Source: Endomychus coccineus (Eukaryota; Arthropoda; Insecta; Coleoptera; Endomychidae). From it: DNA of 64,000 nucleotides. The notes under the pieces are model-generated. The model had not been told where the DNA came from. It saw nothing but the letters and a program-made list of their open reading frames with translations, and ran no database searches. This document shows positions 51,775 through 63,501 of the stretch, one piece after another. The stretch covers positions 158,161,111 through 158,225,110 of the forward strand of contig OY294069.1 of NCBI GenBank assembly GCA_958510875.1, given 5' to 3'. Every line of letters starts with the position of its first letter. Positions within the stretch are counted from its first letter, which is position 1. The position numbers and the translations under genes were made by a program.

Positions 51775-52325
51775 GAGTATACTCCAGTCAAATTAGACAT
51801 TGGTGACAGAAATGTTGGGGATATCAGCCAAACCTATTTCATTTGGTCGGAGGGGTATGTAGGAACATTTTTGCATAATATGCCCGCTTTTTTTTGTGGG
51901 GCTGTTTGCCAAAAATGCAATTGTTTACATTTTTGGCCGATTTTCGCTGCTTTTGAAGTGTACTTTGGTTAGTTTACGTCTGAGATGAAAATGACCCATG
52001 TAAAAGTTGTTGGTAATTTTATGAGCTACAAAACCCTGCCAAGAAAAAATTTGGAGCCATTAATAATTTTCCGCTATTGATGGAAAGTCCAGATATTAAA
52101 TAATGCCAACTTATAGAAAAAATTTGGCTTAATAATTTTTAGCTAACTTCTATATTTCGCGAGATATCTATATAACAGCCCCACGAAAAAAAGAGGACAT
52201 ATTAGTGCAAAAATGTTCCTACATACCTCCCCCCCCCACCAAACTAAATAGGTTTGGCTGCTATCCCCATCATTTCTGAAATCAAGTGATTTTTTGTATA
52301 ATTTGACTGGACTGGTAGCTAGTTA
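51775..52325. repeat. Fold-back element
   Basis: Left arm 51775-51912 and right arm 52170-52325 are inverse copies: gtatgtaggaacatttttgc pairs with gcaaaaatgttcctacatac, and ggggctgtt with aacagcccc. Spacer about 255 bp. No coding frame. Confidence 0.65.
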
Positions 52326-52544
52326 TACCCAGAATGGGTCGAATGGAGTTAAAAATATAATGATAAGGGGTAGACAAAGCACTTCATTATCATCCAGCGT
52401 TATTTTTATAATTTATATTTTATGTATTTTTTCATGAACAAGGCTTATTCAAGAAACTTGAAGCGGGCAACCTCTAACCATTTGCCTACTTATTTCTAAC
52501 TTCTTGAAAACAAGTTTAAGATCAAAATTGAGTACGAAGTAGGA

Positions 52545-52690
52545 CGCGGGGGTCCCACAAGGATCCGTGCTCTCGCCACTCCTTTTCACGGTCTTCACTC
52601 ACGACATCCCGATGACCTTAAAAATGGAACTTGGACAATATGCCGACGAAGTTGGCGTCCTGGCCGTTCCATCCTTTCACGACTAGCCAT
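52545..52690 (+). pseudogene. Non-LTR reverse transcriptase palm fragment
   Basis: Plus strand reads GVPQGSVLSPLLFTVFTHDI then GQYADEVGVLAV, the GVPQGS and YADD boxes of a jockey/R1-type enzyme. The second Asp of YADD has become Glu. Isolated fragment. Confidence 0.65.
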
Positions 52691-53534
52691 ATGGAAACAC
52701 CACACCGAAGATTATTCTATTTAACGGTGGCGATCAGTAACTATTTCCGGCCCACTGTCTAGGTTTTCTAGAGTCACTAAGGGTTGACAGCTGTTTGAAC
52801 CCGCTGGGTCCGATCATCTTGTAGTCAAACGAATCGATCTGAAGCTGAGATTCGTGCACTATGTATGAGTTATATCAGTTTTATAGCATGCAATATTTCC
52901 TCTGTATATATTGCCTAATCTTGAGCTTAGTAAGTATATTATTTCTCTCAAGATAGAGATTTTGGGTATAAGAAAGGAATATTCGATTTCGATTGAAATA
53001 ACTATGACTCATATTTATAGACAATATCTGCATTAAAAACGGAAATGAAAACCGGTCTTAGATCTTTTTCATTTCTGTATATAACAAGGTCGTGATAGGT
53101 AAGGTCAGAATCTCTCTTTATGTCTCTGTTATGATGGAATTAAACTCAATTCCTAATGAGAAACAAAACTGTTACTTTTCATTCGATTTCTGTACAGTTC
53201 CAATATTATTGATAGTTTTTGTAAGTTTCGCAAACGATATTCCTGGTTTATATATCGAACGAAATATGTTTTGTAGGAAAGCGTAGGACCAACAACAATT
53301 ATCACAAGTTGATCATCGAGAAAAATAAATCGGTTCTCCCTTATCGAAAAGTATATGTGTTACAGTTTGATGAAGAGGATAATTTTGTATTCTTGGATAA
53401 TGTGCCATATTCAAAGGAAGTATAGTGTGTATATAGTATATAGTAGTGAAGTGATAATTATTATTTTAATGTGGTTATGCAATAAACTGGAAAGGGGGTA
53501 GTTATGATGAAATGCGAATTCATTTTCATTCTCA

Positions 53535-54300
53535 GGTAAGGTTTATTGTATTCAAAGACAAAAACCTCAAACTTACGGTGTAATCGGAAGTTGAGAGATA
53601 CTTACCTACGAGGGCAAGTTGAAAAGTCCCTGAAAAATTAAACAAGAAATGATTCATTTGGTCAAAACTTATTTTATTTCTCAACTTAATCTCCTTGTAG
53701 CCCGATACAAAACCAAATCTCTTTCCGCTCAGCCATTTCTTCAAGTTTAGAAATAGATAAAAATCGCAGGGGGTCAAATCTGGAGAATATGGTGGATGAC
53801 GAACCAATTCGTAGTGCAATTCATGCAATTTAGCCATTGCGACTGCTGACCTGTGCGTCGGTGCGTTGTCATGGTGAAAGAGCACTTTTTTCTTTGCCAA
53901 ATGAGGCCACTTTCGCTTTCAATCGGCGTCGAATCGATTCAACAGCTCTGCTTAATATACGCTGTTGATCGTTTTGCCCTTTTCGATATATACGATACTG
54001 TGTGCAAAAAACTGTTGCCATGACTTGGTTGGCCAATAAACCCACTTTGGCCTTTTTCGCCTTCGATTCGCCAGGACAAGTCCACTGTTTCGACTGTTTC
54101 TTTTTTCTCTGGTGTGTTCTGACGGATGCATGCTTCGTCCACGGTTACGAAACGGCGCAAAAAGCCTTTCTTATCGCGCTTGAACTTCGCCAAATACTGT
54201 TTGGAGTTGTCACACGGCGGCACCCAGCTTTCTCATATTCAAAAATTTATGCAAAATGTCACTTACCCGTTCGGTTGAGTTGCAGATAGCCTCAGCATGA
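53535..54300 (-). pseudogene. Mariner transposon, 5'-truncated, broken transposase
   Basis: Terminal repeat TACGAGGGCAAGTTGAAAAG at 53607-53626. Minus-strand transposase pieces: AKFKRDKKGFLRRFVTVDEA (first Asp) in 54223-53939, and after a frameshift VLFHHDNAPTHRSAVAMAK and YSPDLTPCDFYLF. The spacing between the second Asp (HDN) and the last (PCD) is 34 residues, so DD34D, the true mariner signature. The end of the transposase is deleted and runs into the terminal repeat. No left end found. Same family as the pieces at 11041-11147 and 15447-15855. Confidence 0.8.
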
Positions 54301-54334
54301 GGGTAGTTCCTTATATATCCTCAATAATTAATTT

Positions 54335-54425
54335 TTAATTTAGTTTACTCTGATGATAGCTACTTGGTAGCTGAGAGGTCCTCATCATTTTTAGTGGATA
54401 AGGGTGATTGTTTCGTATCTATAGA
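54335..54425. repeat. Dispersed repeat (family C), third copy
   Basis: tttagtttactctgatgata, gctacttggtagctgagagg and agtggataagggtgattgtt match, inverted, the left parts of 11568 and 47838 and, directly, 11917-11990. Confidence 0.55.
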
Positions 54426-54447
54426 TAAGGTTGTTTATTCGCTCATA

Positions 54448-55969
54448 CACACATCAAAAGAATCTAAGGGTCAAGCATATTTTGGGATTGTTTGTTAATT
54501 CTCGGAGAACCAAGTGGCATTATCGCGTTGCAGATGTTTGTTTGTTATTTACACAATACTTTTTTATCATTTTGAACATCATGGCATGTGTTCTTCTTTT
54601 TTCCAACGACTATTCATTTTCTTCATGTCGTTCCTTGTTTCATTCATCAGATCAAATCAGATGTTATCCGACCAGCGAATGGTAATTATTGAAAATTTTG
54701 AGTAGTGTTGTTTGTCTAAATTATGGAACGTAATCACCTTCAGAGAGACGTGCACTTAAGGGCCATTGGAATGCTTCAAGCTGGAATGTCGCAGAGGGTT
54801 GTTGCCAATGAATTAGGGACTAACCAGTCCACTATAAGTCGTTTATAGATTCGTTATAATCAAACTGGTGATATTAGAGAGCAACATACTGGCCGTACCA
54901 GAATAACAACGGCGGCACAGGACAGATTTCTGAGAATTCAAGCTCTAAGAAATCCAACCCACACGGCAGGTCAACTAAGTTTGGAACTCAGAAACGCTCA
55001 CCATATACAGATAAGTAACCAAACTGTGAGAAATAGACTACACGAGTCCAATTTACGTGCCAGGCGTCCATGGAGAGCTCCACCATTATCCAGAGGAAAT
55101 CGCGAGGCCCGAATAGTCTGGGCTAGAAATCACATCGAATGGGGCGTGCAAGAATGGACTCCTGTGTTGTTTAGTGATGAATCGAGATTCGGTTTACGTC
55201 CAGATACTAGACGGACTCGTGTATGGAGACAACCTGAAAATGTTTGGAGACTTAGGACTGCACAGGAAGTTCACAGCTACCAAGGCGGAACGGTAATGGT
55301 TTGGGGTGGTATCAGCATTGGCGGAAGAAGCGACCTCGTTTGTAAATGCTCTTAGTTATAGGGACCTGATATTAGAACCATTTGTCATTCCGTATGCAGC
55401 TGCAGTAGGGGAAAACTTCATCTTCATGCATGACAATGCGCGCCCTCATACCGCCGCGATCGTAAGAGATTACTTGGATGAGAGTGGTATAAGTGTTTTG
55501 GATTGGCCTGCTCAATCGCCAGACCTGAATCCGATTGAGCATGTGTGGGATTTGCTTGGCAGAAGAATTTTAAGGCGTAACATTCTCTTCCAGACACGAA
55601 ATCAATTGCTCCATACTCTGGTTGAAGAATGGAATGCGATTGATCAGGAAAGCATCGATAACCTTATTCTCAGCTTACCAAATCGATGTAGGGCAGTTTT
55701 GAACAATCGCGGTGGACACACTCTGTATTAGAGATTGACCAGTGACAATTTTTTTGCTCAGAATCCTAAGTGCATTGAATTCGAATTTTTCACTCTTTTC
55801 AGTTAGATTAAAGCTTTCAATTGATTTGCAAACTTTGTATGAAATTATAAATAAATTATGTGGCAAATTATTATGTTCTACGTGGGTAACAAAAATTGTA
55901 TTGAATTTCCCATTACCAAGTGACGAAACCCTAAAAATATCGCTGACCCTTACATTTTTTTGATGTGTG
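54448..55969 (+). mobile_element. Tc1-like DNA transposon
   Basis: A 1522-bp element flanked by TA (54446-54447 and 55970-55971). Inverted ends start CACACATCAAAA and share the following aagggtca and catattttgggat-type blocks over about 45 bp. Carries one transposase frame in the plus direction. Both ends and the target site are complete. Confidence 0.85.
54723..55731 (+). pseudogene. Tc1-like DD34E transposase, one stop and one frameshift
   Basis: Starts MERNHLQRDVHLRAIGMLQA at 54723 and ends at TAG 55729-55731, about 336 codons, full length for the family. The N-terminus has the helix-turn-helix (GMSQRVVANELG..QSTISRL). Catalytic residues: Asp in LFSDESRFGL (about 55174), Asp in HDNARPHTA (55432), Glu in LNPIEHVWD (55537); 34 residues separate the last two. 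Breaks: an in-frame TAG at about 54846 and a frameshift near 55320, in WGGISIGG, where the following residues continue in another frame. Otherwise well preserved. Confidence 0.88.
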
Positions 55970-55984
55970 TATCTGTAATACAAT

Positions 55985-56639
55985 AATCATCATTGCTATA
56001 GTTTCACACTGGCCCAGCCACAATGAAAAATAACTTAAAGTATTAGATCAAAAGGAATGGGCAAGACACGTTTCTTCTAAATATAGCTCACGTCTTCTGC
56101 AAACCAATTGTCGTACATAACATAGATGTGTGGATTTGTTTTTGTTTTAAATAGAATGTCTAAATGTCAGAAGTTTAGAATCGTGCTCACCTATTCATAG
56201 TAATTTGGCATTAAATCGTAAAGTTCATTTGAATTTGCTATCAAAGATCGTACCTCTTCTAAGAGAAAGTTACAAATGGTTTGTTCATTCAAGTAGAATG
56301 TTCCACTAGAGCAGAGAAAGAAGAAGCATTTTTTTTGTTATTATTTATGTAGCTCTAGCAACCACGTTCTTGGTCTTGATAAACTAACAATCGTTCATTA
56401 TTTAGGCTGGATCAAATTTCAATGCCGGTTGTTAAATGATATACTTAGTTATGATACACATCGAACGGGGATATTAGGTTACACCGATTCCTTGGAAGCT
56501 TCTTCCACATTTAGAATATAATGTACCCTCGAGAAAATTAAACAAAACTGCTTTTACTTCCTTAATGTGACGGAAATTTGAATTTTCTGCAAAAGCAGTA
56601 TTTGTATTGGTTGTCTTGTATAAGCTCTCTTCTTTAAAA
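55985..56639. other. No gene recognised
   Basis: AT-rich spacer between the Tc1-like element and a non-LTR fragment. Confidence 0.45.
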
Positions 56640-58440
56640 AATGTAAAATACAATATAATGTTTGAAGAACATCGTGTGAGCCAGCGGTGTATTGGGAGAT
56701 TAGATAGGCATTCGAATTTTTCTTGAAGATTTGGGGATTATTCGCATAGGGAAAGACCTCATTAAGTAAAGAGTTCTACAATTTCGCTGTTCGATAGAAA
56801 AATGATGTCTGGTAGGAAAAAGCAGTGGTGTGCAAAGGCATGTCGAATTGAGGTTGAAAAAAAATATAACTTTATATAAATTATATAGGCAAAAAAAAAA
56901 TATACGGGTATAATGGTTATTAAAATGAAAAAAACTGTTCTCAAAATTTTGTTGACCAGGGTGACTGTAAAAAATGTTGTTCCTTTTATAATTTTTTCAA
57001 AATTTCGTTGAGTGATCAATGTTTTTTAGGAACATTGGGGTTATAAATGCAACCTTTGTAACCCCTGTTTGCACGCTACTGGGAAGAAGTTCAGCAGGTC
57101 TCGGGTTTGACAATGAAGGAGCTCGTCTAGTCCGCGTATCTGGAATCTCTCGTTGCGGAACAACAGATGAGATTTCTGATGAACACCGACCATGGAAATA
57201 TCTATAGAAAAGGGAGAGATATGCCATCTTTCTACGATGTTCTAGAGAATTCATTGAACTCGTAAGGATAACATCATCAAGCAGACGAATAGCCAGACTG
57301 GATAGAATCCAAGAGCTTCAGCGTATGTCCGGAAGCTGAACTCCAAACATATGAACAGTTCTCCAGGGCAGGTCAAATTTGTGCTTTGTAGATTATGAGG
57401 AGCTGCTGGGATGTAAAGTAGTTCTTGGCAAGGACTAGAAAACCAGGTTATCGCAATGGACCTCACATGATCATCTCTTGAAGGGTGCTGTTGGAGGTGA
57501 TCTCAAGCATGAATATGAAAGACTTCATAGGAAACTTGTATCTGACATCATCATATAGGGATTGTGGGATCCGCGTTCCTGGAGAAGATGCAAGTTTGAG
57601 TTTTGGTTGCATTAAATTCTACTAGATTATCAGATCTCCGTTTCAAAAATCTTTGCCAAATCTCCATTAATTGCGTCAATCTGTCTCTGCTTCTCTCCTC
57701 TGGCTCTATTGGATGGTATAGGGGCTCTAGAAAGCGGTATGAAGTATACAATCATCTGCAAAGCTGTGGACGGAACTGGTGGTCACTTCCAGCAGATCGT
57801 TTATATGGAGCAGAAACCAAGTTGGCGCCAAGAGCACCACCGATGATAGCCATTATATCGGATGATACTCCATCAACCACCACATGGAGTGATCTATCTG
57901 AGGGAAAATTCAATAGTAAGCGACAAAGTTGAGAGGGTAAACCATATGACGGAAAGTTTCCCAAGAAGGCTTTGGTGCCAGACTCGGTCAAATCCTTTGG
58001 AGATATCCAATTCCCCATGTTTTTCAATAGAGTTCTGCCATACATGTAACGTAGTCAAGCAGGTCTCCTGCTGAGGAAACCCATATTGCTGTTCATTCAC
58101 GATTTTGGAACTCTAGGTATTGGATGAGCTAGATGTTCATTGCTTTCTCCATCACTTTAGAGATCACAGATAATAGTGCAATGGGTTTCTAATTGTTAGG
58201 AAGAGTCTTCTTTCCTTTTTGGAATTGGTTGGACTCTAGTTGTCTTCCAGCTGGAAGGAAACACACCAAGTTTGTATGAAAGGGTAAACATCCTGCAGAA
58301 AACTGGTGTTAATTTTGGCGCACATTCCTTAAGAACGACATGTGGAATTCCATCTGGCCCCTGAGCATTTTTGGTATTGAGATCAAGTTCAATTTCAGGC
58401 ATATGGCTATTGATGGCATATTAGGAGGGTGCTTACCTTA
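56640..58440 (-). pseudogene. Non-LTR retrotransposon, longest family A copy
   Basis: Read from 58440 downwards: NTKNAQGPDGIPHVVLKECA and FPSSWKTTRVQPIPKRKE (start of the reverse transcriptase), QQYGFPQQETCLTT, ELDISKGFDRVWHQSLLGKL (catalytic Asp box), FPSYGLPSQLCRLLLNFPSD and RSLHVVVDGVSSD, then VEFNATKTQTCIFSRNADP, NSLEHRRKMAYLSLFYRYFH and finally the tail near 56690-56810. The YADD region is missing (deletion near 57750). Many frameshifts. Serves as the reference for the smaller family A pieces elsewhere in the window. Confidence 0.78.
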
Positions 58441-58500
58441 TGGATCCAAATATGTGTTTTACAACTCTATGTATTATTATAATATTTTGTATTAGACATA

Positions 58501-60759
58501 CAGGGTGTCCTCCGAACTGCGTAGCTGAAATAAAACCGAAGATTCTTTGATTCGAAAAAAATTTGATGAGCCTTTTTACTTTTGCCTAAAGTGTCTTGTT
58601 TAGCCGGTAGAGGGCTTCAAAGTTGCAAAAATAATTTTGTTTTTTCGGTATAACTTGAGAACGTGATGGAGGACTTTTACAATATTTGACAGGTGAGTTA
58701 CTGTCAATACCATAGAGACCATAGAAATGGCTCAAACTTGAGGATGTAACGGGAAAAGTGTCCAGAACTTTTTTGTGGTCAATGTAATTCACTCTATATT
58801 TTTTATGTAGATAGCTTATCTAATTTGAAAACTTTTCTTACTCTTAGAAAATTTTGATAAAATCAACGGATTAGCTTGAAAAAAATAATTTTCGAGTCTC
58901 TGCAATTTTGGCTTACTAATTTTACTTGATTAAAATACCTTAGTTGCCTTTGCTTTTCTAATGTCATTTTGGCATTTGGAGAATTTATTCTCAAAACTGT
59001 CAGTTTTTACTTTGCTTTCCGTAAAAATTTTATAAAATTAGGGCTCAAAATTTCACTAAGACTGAAATGTTTAATATCTCGGTAAAACGCGAATAATAAA
59101 AACAATAGAAATGGGGAAACGATGTGATTATTTAGGAAAAACAAATGCTAAATTAAAAGAAACAACAAAACTTTTTGGGAAATCGCTAAGGCATCAATTG
59201 TTCGAAATGTTGCCCATTTTCCTGAACACACAAATTAATTCGTTTCAAGAAATTGGATTGAACTCTGGCTAGTACTTCAGGATCATTCTTCAATAAATCC
59301 GCTTCATGATTAATTCGTTGCAACAATTCCTCTCGTGTGTTCACTGGAGCTGCATAAACTTTCGACTTCAAAGCGCCCCATAGAAATGGGGGAGCGGGCC
59401 GGCCAGTTCACTGGTGCGTCGTGTCCTCTACCTATCCAGCGATCTGGATATTCCGCATTCAAATGTCGCCTCACAGCTAATGTGAAATGAGGAGGTGCAC
59501 CATCATGGATAAACCAGGCCACGACGAATGTGTAAGGGCAAGTCTTCCAACAGTTCAAGTAGCCTTTGTTCCAAAAAGTTCAAGAAGTTCTCCCCGTTCA
59601 ATCGATCGGGTATAACGGTAGGGCCAATAATAAAGTTATCCACAATTCCAACCCAAACATTGATTTTAGTTTGATTCTGAAAATATGTAACTTCCGTTTC
59701 ATGAGGATTTTCATCAGCATAGAAATGTTCATTATGGAGGTTAAAAAGACCACATCTCGTGAAAGTATCTTCGTCCGTGAACAGAATTCTTCTACAAAAA
59801 TTGGGGTTTGCGTTTTGTCTTTGGACAATAAGCCGACAGAAATCTAGCCGATGACCTGGATCCATGGGCAATAAGTCTTGAACTGTTTTAATATGATAGG
59901 GATACAACAGTTCTTCTTTCAGTACATTATGAACTAATGATTTTGAGGCTCCAATACGAAGTCCCAAACGTAGTGTGCTTATGCCAGGTTCAGTTTCAAC
60001 CGCTTCCAGTATCGCTTCTTCGAGCTCTAACGTCCTTCTTGTCCGTCTGCGTCCAGTTTCTCTGCGATTTGCTTCAAATTTGCCAGTTTCGCGAAGGTTT
60101 GCCGATTTGGAATTCTGCGTTGCGGATATCTTTCCCTTCTCCGGCCATTGCAACGACAAAGTCCATAAATCAATAACATATCAACCATTTCAGTGTTAGT
60201 GAAATTTTTACGGAAAGCAAAGTAAAAACTGACAGTTTTGAGAATAAATTCTTCAAATGCCAAAATGACATTAGAAAAGCAAAGGCAACTAAGGTATTTT
60301 AATCAAGTAAAATTAGTAAGCCAAAATTGCAGAGACTCGAAAATTATTTTTTTCAAGCTAATCCGTTGATTTTATCAAAACTTTTTAAGAGTAAGAAAAG
60401 TTTTCAAATTAGATAAGCTATCTACATAAAAAATATCAAGTGAATTACATTGACCACAAAAAAGTTCTGGACACTTTTCCCGTTACATCCTCAAGTTTGA
60501 GCCATTTCTATGGTCTCTAAGGCTCTGTACTCCACTCTCAAAAATGGCCATTATTGACAGTAACTCACCTGCTAAATATTGTAAAAGTTCTTCATCAGGT
60601 TCTCAAGTTATACCGAAAAAACAAAATTATTTTTGCAATTTTGAAGCCCTCTACCGGGTAAACAAGACACTTGAGGCAAAAGTAAAAAGGCTCATCAACT
60701 TTTTTTCAAATCAAAGAATCTTCGGTTTTATTTTGGCCACGCAGTTCGAGGACACCCTG
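58501..60759 (-). mobile_element. TA-flanked DDE transposon with long inverted repeats
   Basis: A 2259-bp element flanked by TA (58499-58500 and 60760-60761). Ends CAGGGTGTCCTCCGAACTGC and its inverse. Inverted repeats extend about 550 bp each, down to ctgacagttttgagaataaa at 60225-60250 and its inverse near 58985-59010. The minus-strand transposase begins inside the right repeat. Arms differ by scattered changes and a short duplication around 60515-60560. Confidence 0.85.
59186..60263 (-). pseudogene. Mariner-like DDE transposase with N-terminal helix-turn-helix, broken
   Basis: Minus strand from the ATG at 60263: FRKNFTNTEMVDMLLIYGLC, then after a frameshift near 60120 the segment NLRETGKFEANRRETGRRRT, GISTLRLGLRIGASKSLVHN and LPMDPGHRLDFCRLIVQRQN. 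Catalytic: RRILFTDEDTFT (first Asp), FIHDGAPPHFTLAVRRHL (second Asp). The third region reads NWPARSPISMGRFEVE where relatives have SPDLNPCDFFLWG, so the last catalytic Asp is lost by a small deletion and frame change near 59385. It ends REELLQRINHEADLLKNDPE and a stop at 59186. This family is abundant in beetles and is usually annotated as DUF4817 or Tc3-like proteins. Confidence 0.82.
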
Positions 60760-60934
60760 TATGTAATACCATGGAGTAATTAATTTAATGTGATGTTATT
60801 ATGAAGTCACTGTTGTCCAAGACGTTTTTAAAATTATCTCTATGACGATAAATACAAATGATTAATGGCGTAATTTTTTTAATTTAAATATATTAATTCC
60901 ACACACTTTCACTGGTTCAATGTATTGGTGGGAT

Positions 60935-61074
60935 ATATATTTATAACCGGAAACACCTGTGTTAATAATGATAAAAAAGTACTTTGAATTCCATTTGAGA
61001 AATCATATATTTATAGCCAGAAACACCTGTGTTCATAATGATACAAAAGTACTATGAATTTCATTTGAGAAACT
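60935..61074 (+). repeat. Tandem duplication, 70-bp unit
   Basis: Two units, 60935-60004 in the first line of reading, that is 60935-61004 and 61005-61074, each starting atatatttata and containing gaaacacctgtgtt and catttgagaaa. About 90 percent alike. Confidence 0.75.
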
Positions 61075-61499
61075 GAAGGTGCCCAAAGTATTATACTAAA
61101 TAATCAGTTCGTCAATTTCTTGGTACTCAAACTTGTTCTCAAATCTTCTATATTACAGAATGTCAAGTTGCTCAGTTGCTCGCGACGACATGCTTCAAAT
61201 ACACCGAAAACTATGGTAACCTTCTGCATGAGATATGTTTCATTCAGAAATTATTCTATTTGTTCTCTGGTCAAAACTTTCGACTTCTTTGGTCGATATC
61301 GTTCGCCTTTTCGCTTCAAAAAAGCAACAAGCTTGTAATACGTATTAGCTTATGTCCTGATGCTTTATGTTCATCATCGCTTAGAGTAATTTGATCAAAA
61401 CGTTAACGATTTCCATATTTTGTACTATTCTTCTACAAAGTATGCCAAAAGCACTTTCTCATTGAACTTGCCACTAACATTTTTCAAAACTCGTACTGT

Positions 61500-62320
61500 T
61501 ATTTTGACTTACTAGGCAATAACTCAAACACTGATGATATACAGATAGGAGTACCTCAAGGCACGGCTGTTGGACCCCTGCTTTCATTACTTACTTAAAA
61601 TCTTTACTAGACACACATACAGGTGGCATTATAATATCATATGCTGATCATACAGCTCTAGATTTTGAAAATAACACATGGTTAAAGAAAGGCTCAACAT
61701 GGCAAATCCACAGTTAAAACCTCGCTAGACTTCAACAAACTGTCTTCAAATCTTGCAATGAATAGTACTGATAGAACCAAATACCTGGGGATAATTATTG
61801 ATAAACACCTTAAATGGACAGACCACATTAATACCTTCACAGCAAACTACGAAGATTTATATATAAATTTTATGAGCTACGATAGTTTACAAATAAAAAA
61901 TTGTTAATCATTCTCTACCAATTGTTAATTAAATCTATCCTAAGATATGGTATTGCTGTCTGGGGCGGTCGGGCTTCTTCGATTTCCGCCGGAAGAACTT
62001 CATTTTCTCGATCACTTTCCATGTCACAAGTTACTTGAGAATTCTTGGCGTCCGGATGAATTCCACGACTTGATGTCGACGTTTTGCCAACCATTACATG
62101 TGGCATATTCAGGACAGATTTGAGGCTTGAACTGAAACTTCTGAAGTTCTAAAGATGCCAAGAATTTTCAAATTAGCTATCTGCAGAAGTCTACTTCTAC
62201 TTCTACAACAAATGATCGAACTTACATTATTAACGGCGTCGTTTTCAAACTTCCTTTCTCACAAAATAATATCACTTATATCATAAATAACTATCTTAGA
62301 CCGATTACAACACTTCCCTT
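61500..62320 (+). pseudogene. Non-LTR reverse transcriptase fragment (family D)
   Basis: Plus strand reads IQIGVPQGTAVGPLLSLLT (about 61540), SYADHTALDF (about 61640; the second catalytic Asp replaced by His), TKYLGIIIDKHLKWTDHINT (about 61780) and ILYQLLIKSILRYGIAVWGG (about 61910). Related to 49130-50422. Interrupted near 61970-62150 by sequence in another frame. Not functional. Confidence 0.7.
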
Positions 62321-62351
62321 ATACTATTATGAGTACAGCGAGAGAAGTATT

Positions 62352-63501
62352 AGTCCAGTAAATAAGCCGGGCTACGTGTAAAAGTGGGGAAGTAGCTCGG
62401 ATTTGAAAAATTCTTTTTGCATCGTGTTTCTTGGACCCCCAGGAATATTCATTAGGTACACTTAACACGTTTGCGAAAAGCAAAAATGACGAAGTTAGGA
62501 ACGATTGAAGCCCCCCGAAATTGAGCTTTAACAAAAAAAAATTTAAGGACAATTTTGCCTTGTAAATCTTTACTCGGGGGTTTTCGAGATCGCTGATCAC
62601 GAATCCAAAGTCCCATTCAGGAAATTCAACATGGCGGACCGGAAGTCGACCTATTTTCCATAAAAAAATTTAGAAAAGAAATTTGGTTGATTCAAAATGG
62701 CGGACCGGAAGTGGTGTAATTTTCTCATGAAAATCCTGCTTTTCTTTTCCCTTTTGCTGATGTTGAAAAATTTGTTTTCACTTCTTACAAGTAGGGTTGT
62801 AATAAGATCCAAAATAATAGTCTACTCTATCCTATAATTCCGTCCGAAATAATTTTCCTTCATATTTTTTATAATTCATGTTAATTAGACCTCAGATTTA
62901 AAAAAAAAACAGGATTTTCATGAGAAAATGACTCTACTTCCGATCCGTCATTCTGGATTTACCATTTTATACGTCAGATTCGTAATCAGCTACCTCGATA
63001 ACCCCCAAGTACCCATTTTCAACCAAAAAACTAAAAAAAGAACAGGATTTTCATGAAAAAATTACTCTACTCCCGGTTCTCCATTTTGAATTCACCCGAT
63101 TAGACCTCAGAATTGTAATCAGCGACCTCGAAAACCCCGAGTACATATTTTCAAGGCAGAATGTCCATTTTACAATTTTTATGGAATATAGCTCGACTTC
63201 CGGTCCGCCATATTGAATTTCCTAAATCGAATTCGTGATCAGCGACCTCGAAAACCCCCGAGTACCGTTTTCAAGGCAAAATTGTCATTTGTTAAATATT
63301 TTTTCTGACGGCTTAATTTCGGGGGCAATTCGGGGGCTTTAACCGCCCCTAACTTTTACATTTTGGCCGCGCGCAAACGGGTTAAGTGTAATGAATACTC
63401 CTGGGGGTAAAAGGAACACGATGCAAAAATAATTTTTCAAAATGTGGGGAAGTAGCCACTTTTAGACATTTGGCACTTTTTCCCGGCTTATTTACTGGAC
63501 T
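62352..63501. mobile_element. Fold-back element with internal repeat units
   Basis: Ends AGTCCAGTAAATAAGCCGGG and its inverse at 63482-63501. Arms pair over about 330 bp (actcgggggttttcgagatc with its inverse at 63245-63270). The middle right part holds three direct units of about 125 bp (62928-63290), each with a cttccggtccgccatattga-type block and aatcagcgacctcgaaaac; the left part has two in the opposite sense. No coding frame and no clear target duplication. Confidence 0.7.

Noticed and set aside
54340..54400. Hammerhead ribozyme in the CTGATGA-containing repeat
   Set aside because: CTGATGA and a small hairpin are present, but the required GAAA core is absent (GAGAGG instead) and I could not form stem I or III.
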